A DNA stretch of 64,000 nt from Cribrihabitans_A pelagius (GCF_048820915.1 NZ_JBMERR010000003.1:62001-126000); one strand, 5' to 3'. Shown: positions 36,715 to 46,092, counted from the first letter of the stretch. Notes: a model not told the origin generated them from the sequence alone. Numbers and translations: made by a program.

Positions 36715-38019
36715 ATGGACGCCCGTGCCATAATCGCCAGCCTGCGCCGCGGCCGCACGCCCTCAGACGACGAACTGCGCTGGTTCGCCAAAGGCCTCGC
36801 CAGCGGCGCCGTCTCCGACGCGCAGGCGGGCGCCTTTGCCATGGCCGTTTGCTTGCAGGGCCTGCCGACCGGGGCGCGCAGTGCGCTGACGCTGGCGATG
36901 CGCGACACCGGCGACGTTCTGGCGTGGGATCTGGACGGGCCGGTGCTCGACAAGCACTCGACCGGCGGGGTAGGGGATTGCGTGTCGCTCCTGCTTGCGC
37001 CCGCGCTCGCCGCCTGCGGCGCCTATGTGCCGATGATTTCCGGCCGCGGGCTTGGCCATACTGGCGGCACGCTCGACAAGCTGGAGGCCATCCCCGGCCT
37101 CTCCACCTCGGTCAGCGAAAGTGCGCTGCGCGCCATGGTCAAGGACGTAGGCTGCGCCATCGTCAGCGCCACGGCGGAAATTGCCCCCGCCGACAAACGG
37201 CTCTACGCCATCCGCGACGTGACCGCGACGGTGGAAAGCCTCGACCTGATCACCGCCTCGATCCTCTCCAAGAAGCTCGCCGCCAGCCCCGGCGCGCTGG
37301 TGCTCGACGTGAAGATCGGCTCCGGCGCCTTCATGAAGACGGCGGAGGACGCCCGCGCGCTGGCCCGCTCACTCTGCGATACCGCCAATGCGGCCGGCTG
37401 CACCACCTCGGCGCTGATCACCGACATGAACCAGCCGCTGGCGCCCGCGCTTGGCAACGCGCTGGAGGTGGCGGAGGTGATGCGGGTGCTCACCGGCGCT
37501 GCCTCAGGCCCGCTGGCGGAGCTGACGGCGGCCTTGGGCGGCGTGCTGCTGGCCCATGGCGGGCTGGCACGGGATGCCGCCGAGGGCGAAACCAAGATCA
37601 CCGAAACCCTGACGGACGGCCGCGCCGCGGACCGCTTTGCCCGCATGATCGCGGCCTTTGGCGGCCCTGCCGATTTTGCGGACCGCTGGCGCGATCACCT
37701 GCCGCGGGCCGAAGTGTCCCGCGTGGTCAAGGCCCCCAAAGGCGGGCATGCCGCCGCCATCGACGGCGAGGCGCTGGGGCTTGCGGTGGTGCGCCTTGGC
37801 GGCGGCCGCATGGTGGAAAGCGACCGTATCCATCCGGGCGTCGGCGTTTCGGACATTGCCCGCCTCGGCCAGCCAGTGGAGCCGGGCGACCCGCTGGCCC
37901 GTGTGCATGCGGCCAGTAACGACGCCGCCCGCGCCGCCGAGGCCGAGGTTCTGGCCGCCTTCACCATCGGCGAGGCGCCCGAAACCCTGCCGCCGCTTGT
38001 GCACGAAAGGATCTCCTGA
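36715..38019 (+). CDS. deoA: Thymidine phosphorylase
   Basis: 434-residue nucleoside phosphorylase releasing thymine and deoxyribose-1-phosphate. DKHSTGGVGDCVS is the phosphate-binding signature. SGRGLGHTGGTLDKLE is the family pattern. The C-terminal alpha/beta domain (VVRLGGGRMVESDRIHPGVG) is intact. ATG 36715 follows GGAG at eight bases, 4 bp after cdd. Its stop TGA overlaps the deoB ATG by one base. Confidence 0.96.
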   Translation: MDARAIIASLRRGRTPSDDELRWFAKGLASGAVSDAQAGAFAMAVCLQGLPTGARSALTLAMRDTGDVLAWDLDGPVLDKHSTGGVGDCVSLLLAPALAACGAYVPMISGRGLGHTGGTLDKLEAIPGLSTSVSESALRAMVKDVGCAIVSATAEIAPADKRLYAIRDVTATVESLDLITASILSKKLAASPGALVLDVKIGSGAFMKTAEDARALARSLCDTANAAGCTTSALITDMNQPLAPALGNALEVAEVMRVLTGAASGPLAELTAALGGVLLAHGGLARDAAEGETKITETLTDGRAADRFARMIAAFGGPADFADRWRDHLPRAEVSRVVKAPKGGHAAAIDGEALGLAVVRLGGGRMVESDRIHPGVGVSDIARLGQPVEPGDPLARVHAASNDAARAAEAEVLAAFTIGEAPETLPPLVHERIS

Positions 38020-39230
38020 TGCCCCGCGCCTTCCTTGTGGTGATGGATTCGGTTGGCATTGGCGGCGCGCCGGATGCCGGGCGGTTCTTCAACGGCGACC
38101 TTCCCGACCTTGGTGCCAACACGCTGGCCCATATCGTCCAGGCCTGCGCCGCGGGGCAGGCTGAGGAGGGGCGCAGCGGCCCCCTGGACTTGCCGAACCT
38201 CACCAGGCTTGGCCTTGGGGCGGCGATGCGGCTCGCGTCCTCGGTGCCGTTTCCGGGGCTGGACGCGGACCCCGAAGGCCGCTGGGGCTGCGCCCATGAG
38301 CTGAGCCCGGGCAAGGACACGCCCTCGGGCCATTGGGAGCTGGCGGGCCTCCCGGTGCCCTGGGACTGGCACTATTTCCCCGACACCACGCCTGCCTTCC
38401 CCGAAAGCCTCTCCGCCCGCGCGGCGGAGCTTGCGGGCACAGCCGGCATCCTCGGCAGCTGCCACGCCTCGGGGACCGAGATCATCGCCCGCCACGGGGC
38501 GGAGCACATGCAGACCGGCCAGCCGATCTGCTACACCTCGGCCGACAGTGTGTTCCAGATCGCCGCGCATGAAGAGACCTTCGGCCTGGACCGCCTGCTC
38601 AAGCTCTGCGAGGCGCTGGCGCCCGAGCTGCACGCCATGAAGGTCGGCCGCGTCATCGCGCGCCCCTTCACCGGTACGGCGGAGGAGGGCTTCACCCGCA
38701 CCGCCAACCGCCGCGACTACGCTATTGCGCCGCCCGCGCCGGTGCTCACCAACTGGGTGCAGGACGCAGGCCGCCGCGTGCATGCGATCGGCAAGATCGG
38801 TGACATCTTCACCATGGCGGGCATCGACACGCTGAAGAAAGGTCCGGACGAGACGCTGATTCAGCATCTCTTTGACGCGGTGGAAGAAGCCGAGGACGGC
38901 AGCCTCACCTTCGCCAACCTCGTGGAGTTCGACAGTCTTTACGGTCACCGCCGCGACATTTCCGGCTATGCCCGCGCGCTGGAATGGTTCGACGCCGCGC
39001 TCGGCCGTCTGCTGCCGCGTCTGCGCGGCGGCGACATGCTGCTGCTCACCGCCGACCACGGCAACGATCCCGCCTGGCCCGGCACCGACCACACCCGCGA
39101 ACAGGTGCCGGTGCTGATTGCGGGTCTTGGCGCGGGCCCCATCGGCGCGGTGAAGTTCGCCGATGTGGCGGCTTCGGTCGCGGCGCACCTGGGTGTGCCC
39201 GCGCAAGGCCCCGGCAAGAGCTTCCTTTGA
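38019..39230 (+). CDS. deoB: Phosphopentomutase
   Basis: 403-residue alkaline-phosphatase-superfamily mutase converting (deoxy)ribose-1-phosphate to the 5-phosphate. VVMDSVGIGGAPDA carries the first metal site. GKDTPSGHWE holds the phosphorylated threonine. LTADHGNDPAWPGTDHTRE is the C-terminal metal motif. It translates directly from the deoA stop (TGATG). It passes deoA's product to central metabolism. Confidence 0.96.
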   Translation: MPRAFLVVMDSVGIGGAPDAGRFFNGDLPDLGANTLAHIVQACAAGQAEEGRSGPLDLPNLTRLGLGAAMRLASSVPFPGLDADPEGRWGCAHELSPGKDTPSGHWELAGLPVPWDWHYFPDTTPAFPESLSARAAELAGTAGILGSCHASGTEIIARHGAEHMQTGQPICYTSADSVFQIAAHEETFGLDRLLKLCEALAPELHAMKVGRVIARPFTGTAEEGFTRTANRRDYAIAPPAPVLTNWVQDAGRRVHAIGKIGDIFTMAGIDTLKKGPDETLIQHLFDAVEEAEDGSLTFANLVEFDSLYGHRRDISGYARALEWFDAALGRLLPRLRGGDMLLLTADHGNDPAWPGTDHTREQVPVLIAGLGAGPIGAVKFADVAASVAAHLGVPAQGPGKSFL

Positions 39231-39329
39231 TCCCTCCCAGCACCCCTTTCCGGGCGGCAGCGGGCAAAACCGCCTTGCCTGCTGCGGCAAAGCCAATAAA
39301 AGCGCAACAAACAACTTTAGGAGCGCCCC

Positions 39330-39962
39330 ATGACCGACCATCTCACAGTCGTTGATCACCCGCTTGTGCAGCACAAGCTGACCCTGATGCGGGACAAGGG
39401 CACCTCGACCGCCAGTTTCCGCCGCTTGCTGCGCGAGATCACCCAGCTCCTGGCCTATGAGATCACCCGCGGGATGCCGCTGACCACCACCACCGTCGAA
39501 ACCCCGATGGAGGAAATGGAAGCGCCAATCCTGGCGGGCAAGAAACTGGCGCTGGTCTCGATTCTGCGCGCGGGCAACGGTATGCTGGATGGTGTGCTGG
39601 AGCTGATCCCCTCGGCCCGCGTCGGCTTTGTCGGCCTCTACCGCGACGAGGAAACCCTGCAGCCGGTGCAGTATTACTTCAAGGCGCCGGAAGGGCTGAA
39701 GGACCGGCTGGTGATCGCGGTGGACCCGATGCTGGCGACCGGCAACTCCTCCGCCGCCGCCGTCGATCTGCTGAAAGAGGCGGGCGCGAACAACATCCGC
39801 TTCCTGTGCCTGCTGGCCTCGCCGGAAGGTGTCGCCAAGATGAAGGAAGCCCACCCGGATGTGCCGATCGTCACCGCCTCGCTTGACCGCCAGATCGACG
39901 AGAAGGGCTACATCCTGCCCGGCCTCGGCGACGCGGGCGACCGGATGTTCGGCACCAAGTAA
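39330..39962 (+). CDS. upp: Uracil phosphoribosyltransferase
   Basis: 210-residue PRTase making UMP from uracil and PRPP. The PRPP loop VDPMLATGNSSAAAVDLL and the C-terminal ILPGLGDAGDRMFGTK uracil-binding motif are both present. AGGAG lies seven bases before ATG 39330. Last gene of the cdd-deoA-deoB-upp operon (99 bp after deoB), closed by a strong terminator. Confidence 0.97.
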   Translation: MTDHLTVVDHPLVQHKLTLMRDKGTSTASFRRLLREITQLLAYEITRGMPLTTTTVETPMEEMEAPILAGKKLALVSILRAGNGMLDGVLELIPSARVGFVGLYRDEETLQPVQYYFKAPEGLKDRLVIAVDPMLATGNSSAAAVDLLKEAGANNIRFLCLLASPEGVAKMKEAHPDVPIVTASLDRQIDEKGYILPGLGDAGDRMFGTK

Positions 39963-39986
39963 GCGGCGGTTGCGTAGTACAGAAAA

Positions 39987-40011
39987 GCCCGGCCCTCCGC
40001 CGGGCTTTTTT
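39987..40011 (+). terminator. Rho-independent terminator of the pyrimidine-salvage operon
   Basis: GCCCGG (39987-39992) pairs with CCGGGC (40000-40005) across a 7-base loop and is followed by TTTTTT. Confidence 0.9.
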
Positions 40012-40041
40012 CATTCCGCCGGAAGGTCTGCCAGAGCCGCA

Positions 40042-40093
40042 TATCGCCGGCGCGCGGCGGCGATGCGCCGCGGCCTTCGGCCTTGTTCCGCGC
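40042..40093 (-). repeat. Dispersed intergenic repeat, fragment E (inverted)
   Basis: Read on the minus strand from 40093: GCGCGGAACAAGGCCGAAGG, then CCGCGGCGCATCGCCG. This matches the first third of the ~175-bp repeat family (copies A-D). The remainder is missing. Confidence 0.65.
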
Positions 40094-40217
40094 TGGGGGC
40101 GGTGCCCGGGTGCGATACCATGGCAAATCAGCCGCTTGCGGCCATATTTACGCCGCGAAATCTTTACTCAGCCCGGCGCATCGGGCATCCTGCCGCCATA
40201 TATTGCGGGGCACGGGT

Positions 40218-41564
40218 ATGAAAATAGCTAGAATTATTGCGCTGGCCTTGATCGCGGGGTCCGCCGGGATCACGGCGCTAGAGGCACAGGTGCTGCGCGA
40301 GGCCAGCCCGCCCGCCGAATATCCGCCTGCGTCTTATGCCGCCAAGCAATATGTCGACAGCCGCGGCTGCATCTACATCCGCGCAGGTATCGGCGGCAAT
40401 GTGACCTGGGTGCCGCGGGTGACCCGGTCCCGCAGGCAGATCTGCGGCTACAAGCCCACTGGCGTCGCGGGCACCACCAAGCAGCCGCAGCAGGCTGTGC
40501 CCGGGCCCGAAATGATCACCTTGCCGCAGGGTGATCAGCCCGCGCAGGCCACCGCCGCAGCCCCCGCAAGACCTGCACCGAAAGCGGCGCAACAGGCAGC
40601 TCAGCCCGCCGTGACGCCGGCTGCGAAACCGGCTGCGAAACCTGTTGTCAAACCGGTGAAACGTGCCGCAGCGGCTGCGCCCGCCAAACCAGCTGCCTCC
40701 CCCAGGCCCGCCCGGCAGAAACCCGTGCGGCTCGCGCCGAACCCCGCAGCCAAGGCCGCACCCGCGGCCAGCCCCCCCTGTCCCGGCGCCTCGGCGCTCA
40801 GCCAGCAGTACATCAACCGCGGCAGCGCCCGCTGCGGCCCGCAGGCGGTCTCGCCCGTCACCTATGGCGACAGCCCCGGGATCGGCCCGCAATCGGCGCT
40901 TCCGCTCACGCCCAACACGCGCGTGGTGCAAAAGCACATCTATCAGGAGCGCCGCCTCAGCAACAATTTCTCCGTCCCCAAGGGCTACCGCCCGGTCTGG
41001 AAGGACGGCCGCCTCAACCCCCGCCGTGCCGAACGCACCATCCGCCCGGCCGTGGTCAACGGGGCCGCCGTCGTGCCGCCCGGTTATATCCGGGTCAGCC
41101 GCGAAGACGGCCGCCTGAACCCCGCCCGCGGCCCGCGCGGCGCGGCGGGCGCTGCCGCCAGTGCGCGGATCTGGACCGATGAGGTGCCGCGCAGGCTGGT
41201 GAAACTGCCGCTCGACAGCCCCGTGGTCACCCTCCCGCCCAAGGCCCGCCGCAGCCCGGCGGAGGCCAAGAAACCCGCGCTGCGCCTTTCCAGCCGCGCC
41301 GACCCGGCAGCCCCGGCCCCGGATCTGGTTGCGCCCGCGCAAAGCTACATCCGTGCCGCAACCCATGCTGACGCCGCCGAGGCCCGCGCCGCCGCACAGG
41401 CGCTGGCAGCGCGCGGGCTGCCGGTGCGGCTCGGCACGCTGAGCCGCAAGGGGCACAGCCTGAAAGTCGTGCTGGCGGGTCCATTTGCCAGCCCTGCGAA
41501 GGCGCACGCCGCCCTCTCCACGGTGCAGGCTGCAGGTTTCCCCGGCGCCCGGCTCAGCAAGTAA
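40218..41564 (+). CDS. SPOR domain-containing protein
   Basis: 448-residue secreted or membrane-anchored protein. An N-terminal hydrophobic signal (IARIIALALIAGSAGITALEA) is followed by a short Cys-containing domain (DSRGCIYIRAG, RQICGY). Then comes a long Ala/Pro/Lys-rich linker with AAKPAAKPVVKP-type repeats (about residues 100-190), two similar YRPVWKDGRLNP / YIRVSREDGRLNPARG units, and a C-terminal SPOR domain (about 375-448) that binds denuded peptidoglycan. It likely acts in the periplasm at the septum. ATG 40218 is chosen as the signal start; the ribosome binding site is weak. Confidence 0.8.
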   Translation: MKIARIIALALIAGSAGITALEAQVLREASPPAEYPPASYAAKQYVDSRGCIYIRAGIGGNVTWVPRVTRSRRQICGYKPTGVAGTTKQPQQAVPGPEMITLPQGDQPAQATAAAPARPAPKAAQQAAQPAVTPAAKPAAKPVVKPVKRAAAAAPAKPAASPRPARQKPVRLAPNPAAKAAPAASPPCPGASALSQQYINRGSARCGPQAVSPVTYGDSPGIGPQSALPLTPNTRVVQKHIYQERRLSNNFSVPKGYRPVWKDGRLNPRRAERTIRPAVVNGAAVVPPGYIRVSREDGRLNPARGPRGAAGAAASARIWTDEVPRRLVKLPLDSPVVTLPPKARRSPAEAKKPALRLSSRADPAAPAPDLVAPAQSYIRAATHADAAEARAAAQALAARGLPVRLGTLSRKGHSLKVVLAGPFASPAKAHAALSTVQAAGFPGARLSK

Positions 41565-41587
41565 GCTCCAGATCCCAAAACATAAAA

Positions 41588-41617
41588 GCCGGGAGCGCCC
41601 CGCGCGTCCCGGCTTTT
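41588..41617 (+). terminator. Rho-independent terminator after the SPOR gene
   Basis: GCCGGGA (41588-41594) pairs with TCCCGGC (41607-41613), 12-base loop, then TTTT. The flanking AAAA allows bidirectional use for the convergent PACE-type gene. Confidence 0.8.
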
Positions 41618-41637
41618 CCTCTGTCCTAAGCCCGGCC

Positions 41638-42090
41638 TCAGCCCGCCTGCGCCACCGCCTCGGCGGGCCCGGAGGGCCGGGCGGGCGCCGGGAAGATCAC
41701 ATCGTAGGCCCAGTTGAAGCAAAAGGCGTAAACCAGGTAGAAGGCCGCGAACCCCGCATCCATCACGAAGGCCATGAACAGGCTGATCTCCAGATACCAC
41801 GCCAGGAATGGCATCAGCACCAGCAGCAGCCCCAGCTCGAACAGCACCGCATGCAGAACCCTCAGGGGCACGCCGCGGTCGGTGCAGCCGCGCAAGGCGA
41901 GCAGCGCCTTGTCGAACAGCAGGTTGTAGAGAAAGTTCCAAAAAGTCGCGATCGTTGCGCAGACAAAGGCGGCCAGCCCCAGATGCGCGGCGGGCATGCC
42001 GGAAACCCAGGCGCCCAGCGGCGTGATGAGCAGAAGCCCGATGATTTCAAAGCTGACGGCATGGCGGATCCGGTCCCCGGCGCTGCGCAT
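41638..42090 (-). CDS. PACE efflux family / bacterial transmembrane pair protein
   Basis: 150-residue inner-membrane protein with four predicted spans arranged as two BTP domains: RHAVSFEIIGLLLITPLGAW then FVCATIATFWNFLYNLLFD, repeated as VLHAVLFELGLLLVLMPFLAW then AFVMDAGFAAFYLVYAFCFNWAYD. The E in FEIIG/FELGL and the WNFLYN/WAYD motifs are typical of PACE exporters such as AceI, which export biocides (chlorhexidine) or polyamines. GGGGAGA precedes ATG 42090. Single gene. Confidence 0.87.
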   Translation of the reverse strand: MRSAGDRIRHAVSFEIIGLLLITPLGAWVSGMPAAHLGLAAFVCATIATFWNFLYNLLFDKALLALRGCTDRGVPLRVLHAVLFELGLLLVLMPFLAWYLEISLFMAFVMDAGFAAFYLVYAFCFNWAYDVIFPAPARPSGPAEAVAQAG

Positions 42091-42227
42091 GGTATCTCCC
42101 CTTATCCCTCTTGGGGTGACCCGGGCCGTCCCGGCTGCTGTCCCGTCTTGGGGGAGGGCGTCCTCGCTTGCCGCCAAGATAGCCGGCGCCGCCGCGGTTT
42201 CAACCCCCGCCGCCGGTGGTCCGCCTC

Positions 42228-43238
42228 CTAGCCGCAGATGTTCTGCAACCGCACCCAATCGCGGTCGCTCAGCACCGGCTCCACTTCCTGGCCCGCCATC
42301 GGATCGCCCTCGATCAGCGGCAGCACGGTCTCTCCGGTGATGTCCAGCGCATAGGCATAAGGCGCGGACGGCAGCCCGGCGCGGGCGAACTCTGCCAGCA
42401 GCACTTGCGGCGGCACCACCGGGCGCGGGCTTGCCAGCATCGCTTCGGCATAGGCATCGAGCGTTGCGCGGTTCACATCGCCCGTGGTCAGAAGCCGGAC
42501 CGGCGCCGCCAGCCCGCCCGCATCCAGAAGCGCCGCCATCGGATCGCCCTCCGCCGCGCGGGCGCGCTCGGCGAGGATCGCGCCGGCCGCCACCGCGGGG
42601 TCTTCGTAATCCTCCACGAAGCTGCGGTTCAGAAGCACGATGCCGCCCGGCAGGTGCAAGCTGCCCGGCACGCCCGAGCGCAGCACCGCCAGCCGCCGCA
42701 CCCCGGTGCGCTGCGCCAGCTTCCTCAGGATCGGCGCGGCTTCCGGTGTGGCGCAGGCCGGGCCCGAGACCCGCTCGATCCGCTCCAGCAGCGCCCGGCC
42801 TACCGCCTTGCGCTTGATTTCCGGCACAACGCTCACCGCATGGCGGCTGACCGCGCCCGGCAGCCACAGGACCGCCAGCGCCAGGAACAGCGCCAGCATC
42901 CCCAGCCCGCTCAGCGCGCGCAGGCGGCCGGGCCGCGGCCGCGACCGGCCGATCGCGGCCTGCACCCGGGCAATTGCCTCCAGCATGGTGGTCTCGTCGG
43001 CACCGATCTCCAGCGTCTCGCCGGGGTCGCCATCGGGGTGGAAGAGGGCGGGGTATTCGCCCGGATTGGCCCTTTCCAGCGCCGCCAGCGACCAGTGCGC
43101 GAGCGGCCGGTCGTTCATGTCGGAAATCGTCAGCGTCGCATCCCCGACCGAGATGATCACATCCCGCCGCTGGGCCTCTGCGTCCGCGCGCCACAGGCCC
43201 GCTGCCTCCAGACGCTCGAATTCCTTCAATGCGGTCAT
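42228..43238 (-). CDS. Membrane protein with degenerate M48-like peptidase domain
   Basis: 336-residue protein. A soluble N-terminal part (about 1-105) is followed by one membrane span near residues 108-127 (ALSGLGMLALFLALAVLWLP) and a C-terminal domain. The C-terminal LHLPGGIVLLNRSFVEDYEDPAVAAGAIL followed by AERARAAEGDP has the shape of the M48 segment G-x-I-hydrophobic-LxxxxL...HExxHxxxGD, but HExxH is replaced by AERAR, so zinc catalysis is unlikely. It is probably a pseudoenzyme. Family assignment is by pattern only. Start ATG 43238. Confidence 0.68.
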   Translation of the reverse strand: MTALKEFERLEAAGLWRADAEAQRRDVIISVGDATLTISDMNDRPLAHWSLAALERANPGEYPALFHPDGDPGETLEIGADETTMLEAIARVQAAIGRSRPRPGRLRALSGLGMLALFLALAVLWLPGAVSRHAVSVVPEIKRKAVGRALLERIERVSGPACATPEAAPILRKLAQRTGVRRLAVLRSGVPGSLHLPGGIVLLNRSFVEDYEDPAVAAGAILAERARAAEGDPMAALLDAGGLAAPVRLLTTGDVNRATLDAYAEAMLASPRPVVPPQVLLAEFARAGLPSAPYAYALDITGETVLPLIEGDPMAGQEVEPVLSDRDWVRLQNICG

Positions 43239-43339
43239 GCTGACGGACTGCCCCCCGTTGTTCCTGTCGCCGCCGGATTAAACACAAGATCGGGGGGGCA
43301 GCAAACCGCTTTGCAGCGCGCTGCCGCTTTTGCCTTGCC

Positions 43340-44974
43340 TCAGCCCCTGAGGCCGCGGGCGATCTTGCGCAGCTCGAACTTCTGGATCTTGCCGGTGGAG
43401 GTCTTGGGCAGCTCCTGGAACAGCACCTCCTTGGGGGTCTTGAAGCCCGCCAGCGTTTCCCGCGCAAAGGCAATCAGCGCCGCCGCATCCGGCTCCGCCC
43501 CGGGTTTCAATTCGACAAAGGCGCAAGGAACCTCGCCCCATTTCTCGTCCGGCTTGGCCACCACCGCGGCGAGGTTCACGTCCGGATGCGCCATCAAGAC
43601 GCCCTCCACCTCGACCGAGGAGATATTCTCCCCGCCCGAGATGATGATGTCCTTGGCCCGGTCCGCGATCTGGACATAGCCGTCCGGATGCTGCACCGCG
43701 ATGTCGCCCGAGTTGAAATAGCCGCCCTTGAAGGCCTCGGCGGTGGCTTCCGGGTTCTTGTAATACCCCTTCATCACGGAATTGCCGCGCAGGACAATCT
43801 CGCCCTGGCTCTGCCCGTCCATCGGCAGGATGCTGAGGTCGCTGCCGCGTACCGCCACCGGCTCCATCATCGGCATCGCCACGCCCTGGCGCGCCTTGCG
43901 GGCGGCGATACTGGCGCGGTCCAGCCCGCCCCATTCCTTGTCCTTCCAGCAGCATTCGGTGACATGGCCAAAGGTCTCGGTCAGCCCGTAGACATGGGTG
44001 ATGTTGAAGCCCAGATCCTCGATCTTGGACAGTGTCGCGGGCGCGGGCGGGGCGCCGGCGGTGAAGACCTCGACCGTGTGTTCGAAGGGCCGGCGTTCCA
44101 CTTCCCTGGCGTTGACGATCATGTTCAGCACGATCGGCGCGCCGCCGAAATGGGTGACGCCTTCGTCGTGGATCGCGTTATAGATATTCGCTGCGGTGAC
44201 GTCGCGGCAGCAGACCAGCGTGCCGCCGACCAGCGGCATCATCCAGGTGTGGTTCCAGCCGTTGCAGTGAAACAGCGGCACGATGGTGAGATAGACCGGG
44301 TGCAGCACCATCCGCCAGGACACCACCGTGCCCATCGTCATCAGGTAGGCGCCGCGGTGATGGTAGACCACGCCCTTGGGCCGCCCGGTGGTGCCGGAGG
44401 TATAGTTCAGCGCCAGGCTCTCCCACTCATCCTCGGGCATGATCCAGTCGAATTCCGGATCGCCTCCGGCCAGCAGCGTCTCGTATTCGGTGTATTTGCC
44501 GGACGCGGGCCAGCCAGCGTGACCGTCCGCCACCTCGATAATCTCCGGTGCCTGGCCGTCCATTTCCGCAACGGCGGCCTCGGCCAGCTCAAGGTATTGC
44601 GGGTCGGCCAGCAGCACCTTGGCGCCGCCATGATCGAGGATATAGGCCACGGTGCCCGTATCCAGCCGGGTGTTGATGGTGTTCAGCACCGCGCCGCAGG
44701 CGGGCACCCCGAAATGCGCCTCCGCCTGGGCGGGCAGGTTCGGCAGCAGCGTTGCCACGACATCGCCCGGGGCCACCCCCCGCGCCGCCAGCGCCGAAGC
44801 CAGCCGGCTGACGCGCCCATGATACTCGGCGTAGGTCTTGCGGTGGCTGCCGTAGATCACCGCAAGGTGATCCGGGAACACCAGGGCCGCGCGCCGCAGA
44901 TGCGACAGCGGCGTGAGCGGCACGTAATTCGCGGCGGTCTTCTCCAGACCGGTCTCATCCGCCATCCAACCCAT
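43340..44974 (-). CDS. AMP-dependent acyl-CoA synthetase (medium-chain / DmdB-like)
   Basis: 544-residue acyl-CoA ligase. NYTSGTTGRPKGVVYHHRG is the P-loop with the family-typical double His. VYGLTETFGHVT is the adenylate motif. ELPKTSTGKIQKFELR contains the catalytic lysine. The long N-terminus and PLFHCNGWNHTW motif match medium-chain ligases of roseobacters that include 3-methylmercaptopropionate-CoA ligase (DmdB); substrate cannot be decided from sequence. AGGGGAGG lies before ATG 44974. It is divergent from the DMT transporter. Confidence 0.9.
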   Translation of the reverse strand: MGWMADETGLEKTAANYVPLTPLSHLRRAALVFPDHLAVIYGSHRKTYAEYHGRVSRLASALAARGVAPGDVVATLLPNLPAQAEAHFGVPACGAVLNTINTRLDTGTVAYILDHGGAKVLLADPQYLELAEAAVAEMDGQAPEIIEVADGHAGWPASGKYTEYETLLAGGDPEFDWIMPEDEWESLALNYTSGTTGRPKGVVYHHRGAYLMTMGTVVSWRMVLHPVYLTIVPLFHCNGWNHTWMMPLVGGTLVCCRDVTAANIYNAIHDEGVTHFGGAPIVLNMIVNAREVERRPFEHTVEVFTAGAPPAPATLSKIEDLGFNITHVYGLTETFGHVTECCWKDKEWGGLDRASIAARKARQGVAMPMMEPVAVRGSDLSILPMDGQSQGEIVLRGNSVMKGYYKNPEATAEAFKGGYFNSGDIAVQHPDGYVQIADRAKDIIISGGENISSVEVEGVLMAHPDVNLAAVVAKPDEKWGEVPCAFVELKPGAEPDAAALIAFARETLAGFKTPKEVLFQELPKTSTGKIQKFELRKIARGLRG

Positions 44975-45052
44975 CGGATACCTCCCCTTGAATCACTCTA
45001 TGTGTCGTTTTGAGGCTAGATATTGCGGAAAGTTGCGGGCAATGCAAAGGGC

Positions 45053-45976
45053 ATGAAACAAATGATACTTTCCCGAGGGGCAGGGAGCAGCCAGGCCGCC
45101 GCGGCCCAGTCGATGCTTGCGGCGATGGCAATCATCGGCATGACCGACAATGCCGTGCCTTTGATGGCGGAACATATCGGGCTGGGGCAGTTCTACCTGC
45201 TGCGCACCCTGGTGGCGCTGCCCTTCCTGTGGCTGATGGCCCGGGCGGGCCTGGGCGGCATGGCGCCTGTCCGGCTGGGAGCGGTGACGCTGAGGGCGGT
45301 GCTGCTGGCGGTGTCGATGGTGTTCTATTTCTCCGCCGTCGCGCTGATGCCGATTGCCCAGGCGCTGGCCGGGCTGTTCACCTCGCCGATCATCATCGTG
45401 ATCGTCTCGGTCCTGTTCCTGAATATGCGGATCGGGCTGGTGCGCATCTCGGCAGTGCTGGCGGGCTTTGCCGGGGTTCTGTTTGTGCTGCAGCCGGACC
45501 CCGGCGCTTTCGACTGGCTGATTCTTCTGCCGGTGGCGGGCGGGTTTTTCTATGCGCTCGGCTCGATCGCGACCGGGCGCCTGTGCCGGGGCGAAAGCAC
45601 AGTGGCGATGCTGTTTGTCTACCTGCTGGCGCAGGGGCTTATAGGCGCGGCACTGCTCGCCGGACTCGAAATCTGGCCGCAGCCGGTGCCCGCGGGCGCT
45701 GACGGCTTCCTCACCCGCGGCTGGGCCTGGCCGCTCTGGGAGATTTCCCACCTGATCCTCTTGCAGGGCTTTGCCGCGGTGGGGGGCGTCTTCCTGATAA
45801 CCAAGGCCTACCAGCTGGGCGAGGCGTCCTTTGTGGCGGTCTTCGAGTATTCGGTGATGATCGTCGGCCCGGCATTTGCCTGGATGGTCTTCGGTCAGGT
45901 TCTCGACGCCTGGCAGATTTTCGGCATTGCGCTCATCGTGCTGGCGGGGGCCACCATCGCCCTGCGCTCGGGCTGA
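45053..45976 (+). CDS. EamA/DMT superfamily transporter
   Basis: 307-residue inner-membrane permease with about ten hydrophobic spans in two EamA halves; the first half ends near VLFVLQPDPGAFDW and the second starts near LILLPVAGGFFYAL. YFSAVALMPIAQALAG and KAYQLGEASFVAVFEYS are the typical paired EamA motifs. Exports or imports a small metabolite; substrate unknown. ATG 45053 (MKQMIL) is chosen; an upstream TTG frame lacks support. Divergent from the acyl-CoA ligase. Confidence 0.88.
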   Translation: MKQMILSRGAGSSQAAAAQSMLAAMAIIGMTDNAVPLMAEHIGLGQFYLLRTLVALPFLWLMARAGLGGMAPVRLGAVTLRAVLLAVSMVFYFSAVALMPIAQALAGLFTSPIIIVIVSVLFLNMRIGLVRISAVLAGFAGVLFVLQPDPGAFDWLILLPVAGGFFYALGSIATGRLCRGESTVAMLFVYLLAQGLIGAALLAGLEIWPQPVPAGADGFLTRGWAWPLWEISHLILLQGFAAVGGVFLITKAYQLGEASFVAVFEYSVMIVGPAFAWMVFGQVLDAWQIFGIALIVLAGATIALRSG

Positions 45977-46023
45977 GGGGGAGGGGCGCTGCCCCTCTTG
46001 GCCCCCTGGGGCCAATTCACCCC

Positions 46024-46092
46024 GGGGTATTTGGAGCCAGAAAGTGGCAGGGGGAAAAATCCAAGGAACCGCTTTCTGACGCGAAATACCCC
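46024..46092. repeat. 69-bp inverted repeat of the same end-type as elements 1 and 2 (element 3)
   Basis: The left arm 46024-46044 starts GGGGTATTTGG and ends CAGAAAG. The right arm 46072-46092 is its inverse with 18 of 21 positions matching. The 27-base interior carries neither hairpin 1 nor hairpin 2 of the longer elements. It lies between the DMT transporter and the sulfotransferase genes and could fold as a large stem. Confidence 0.7.
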
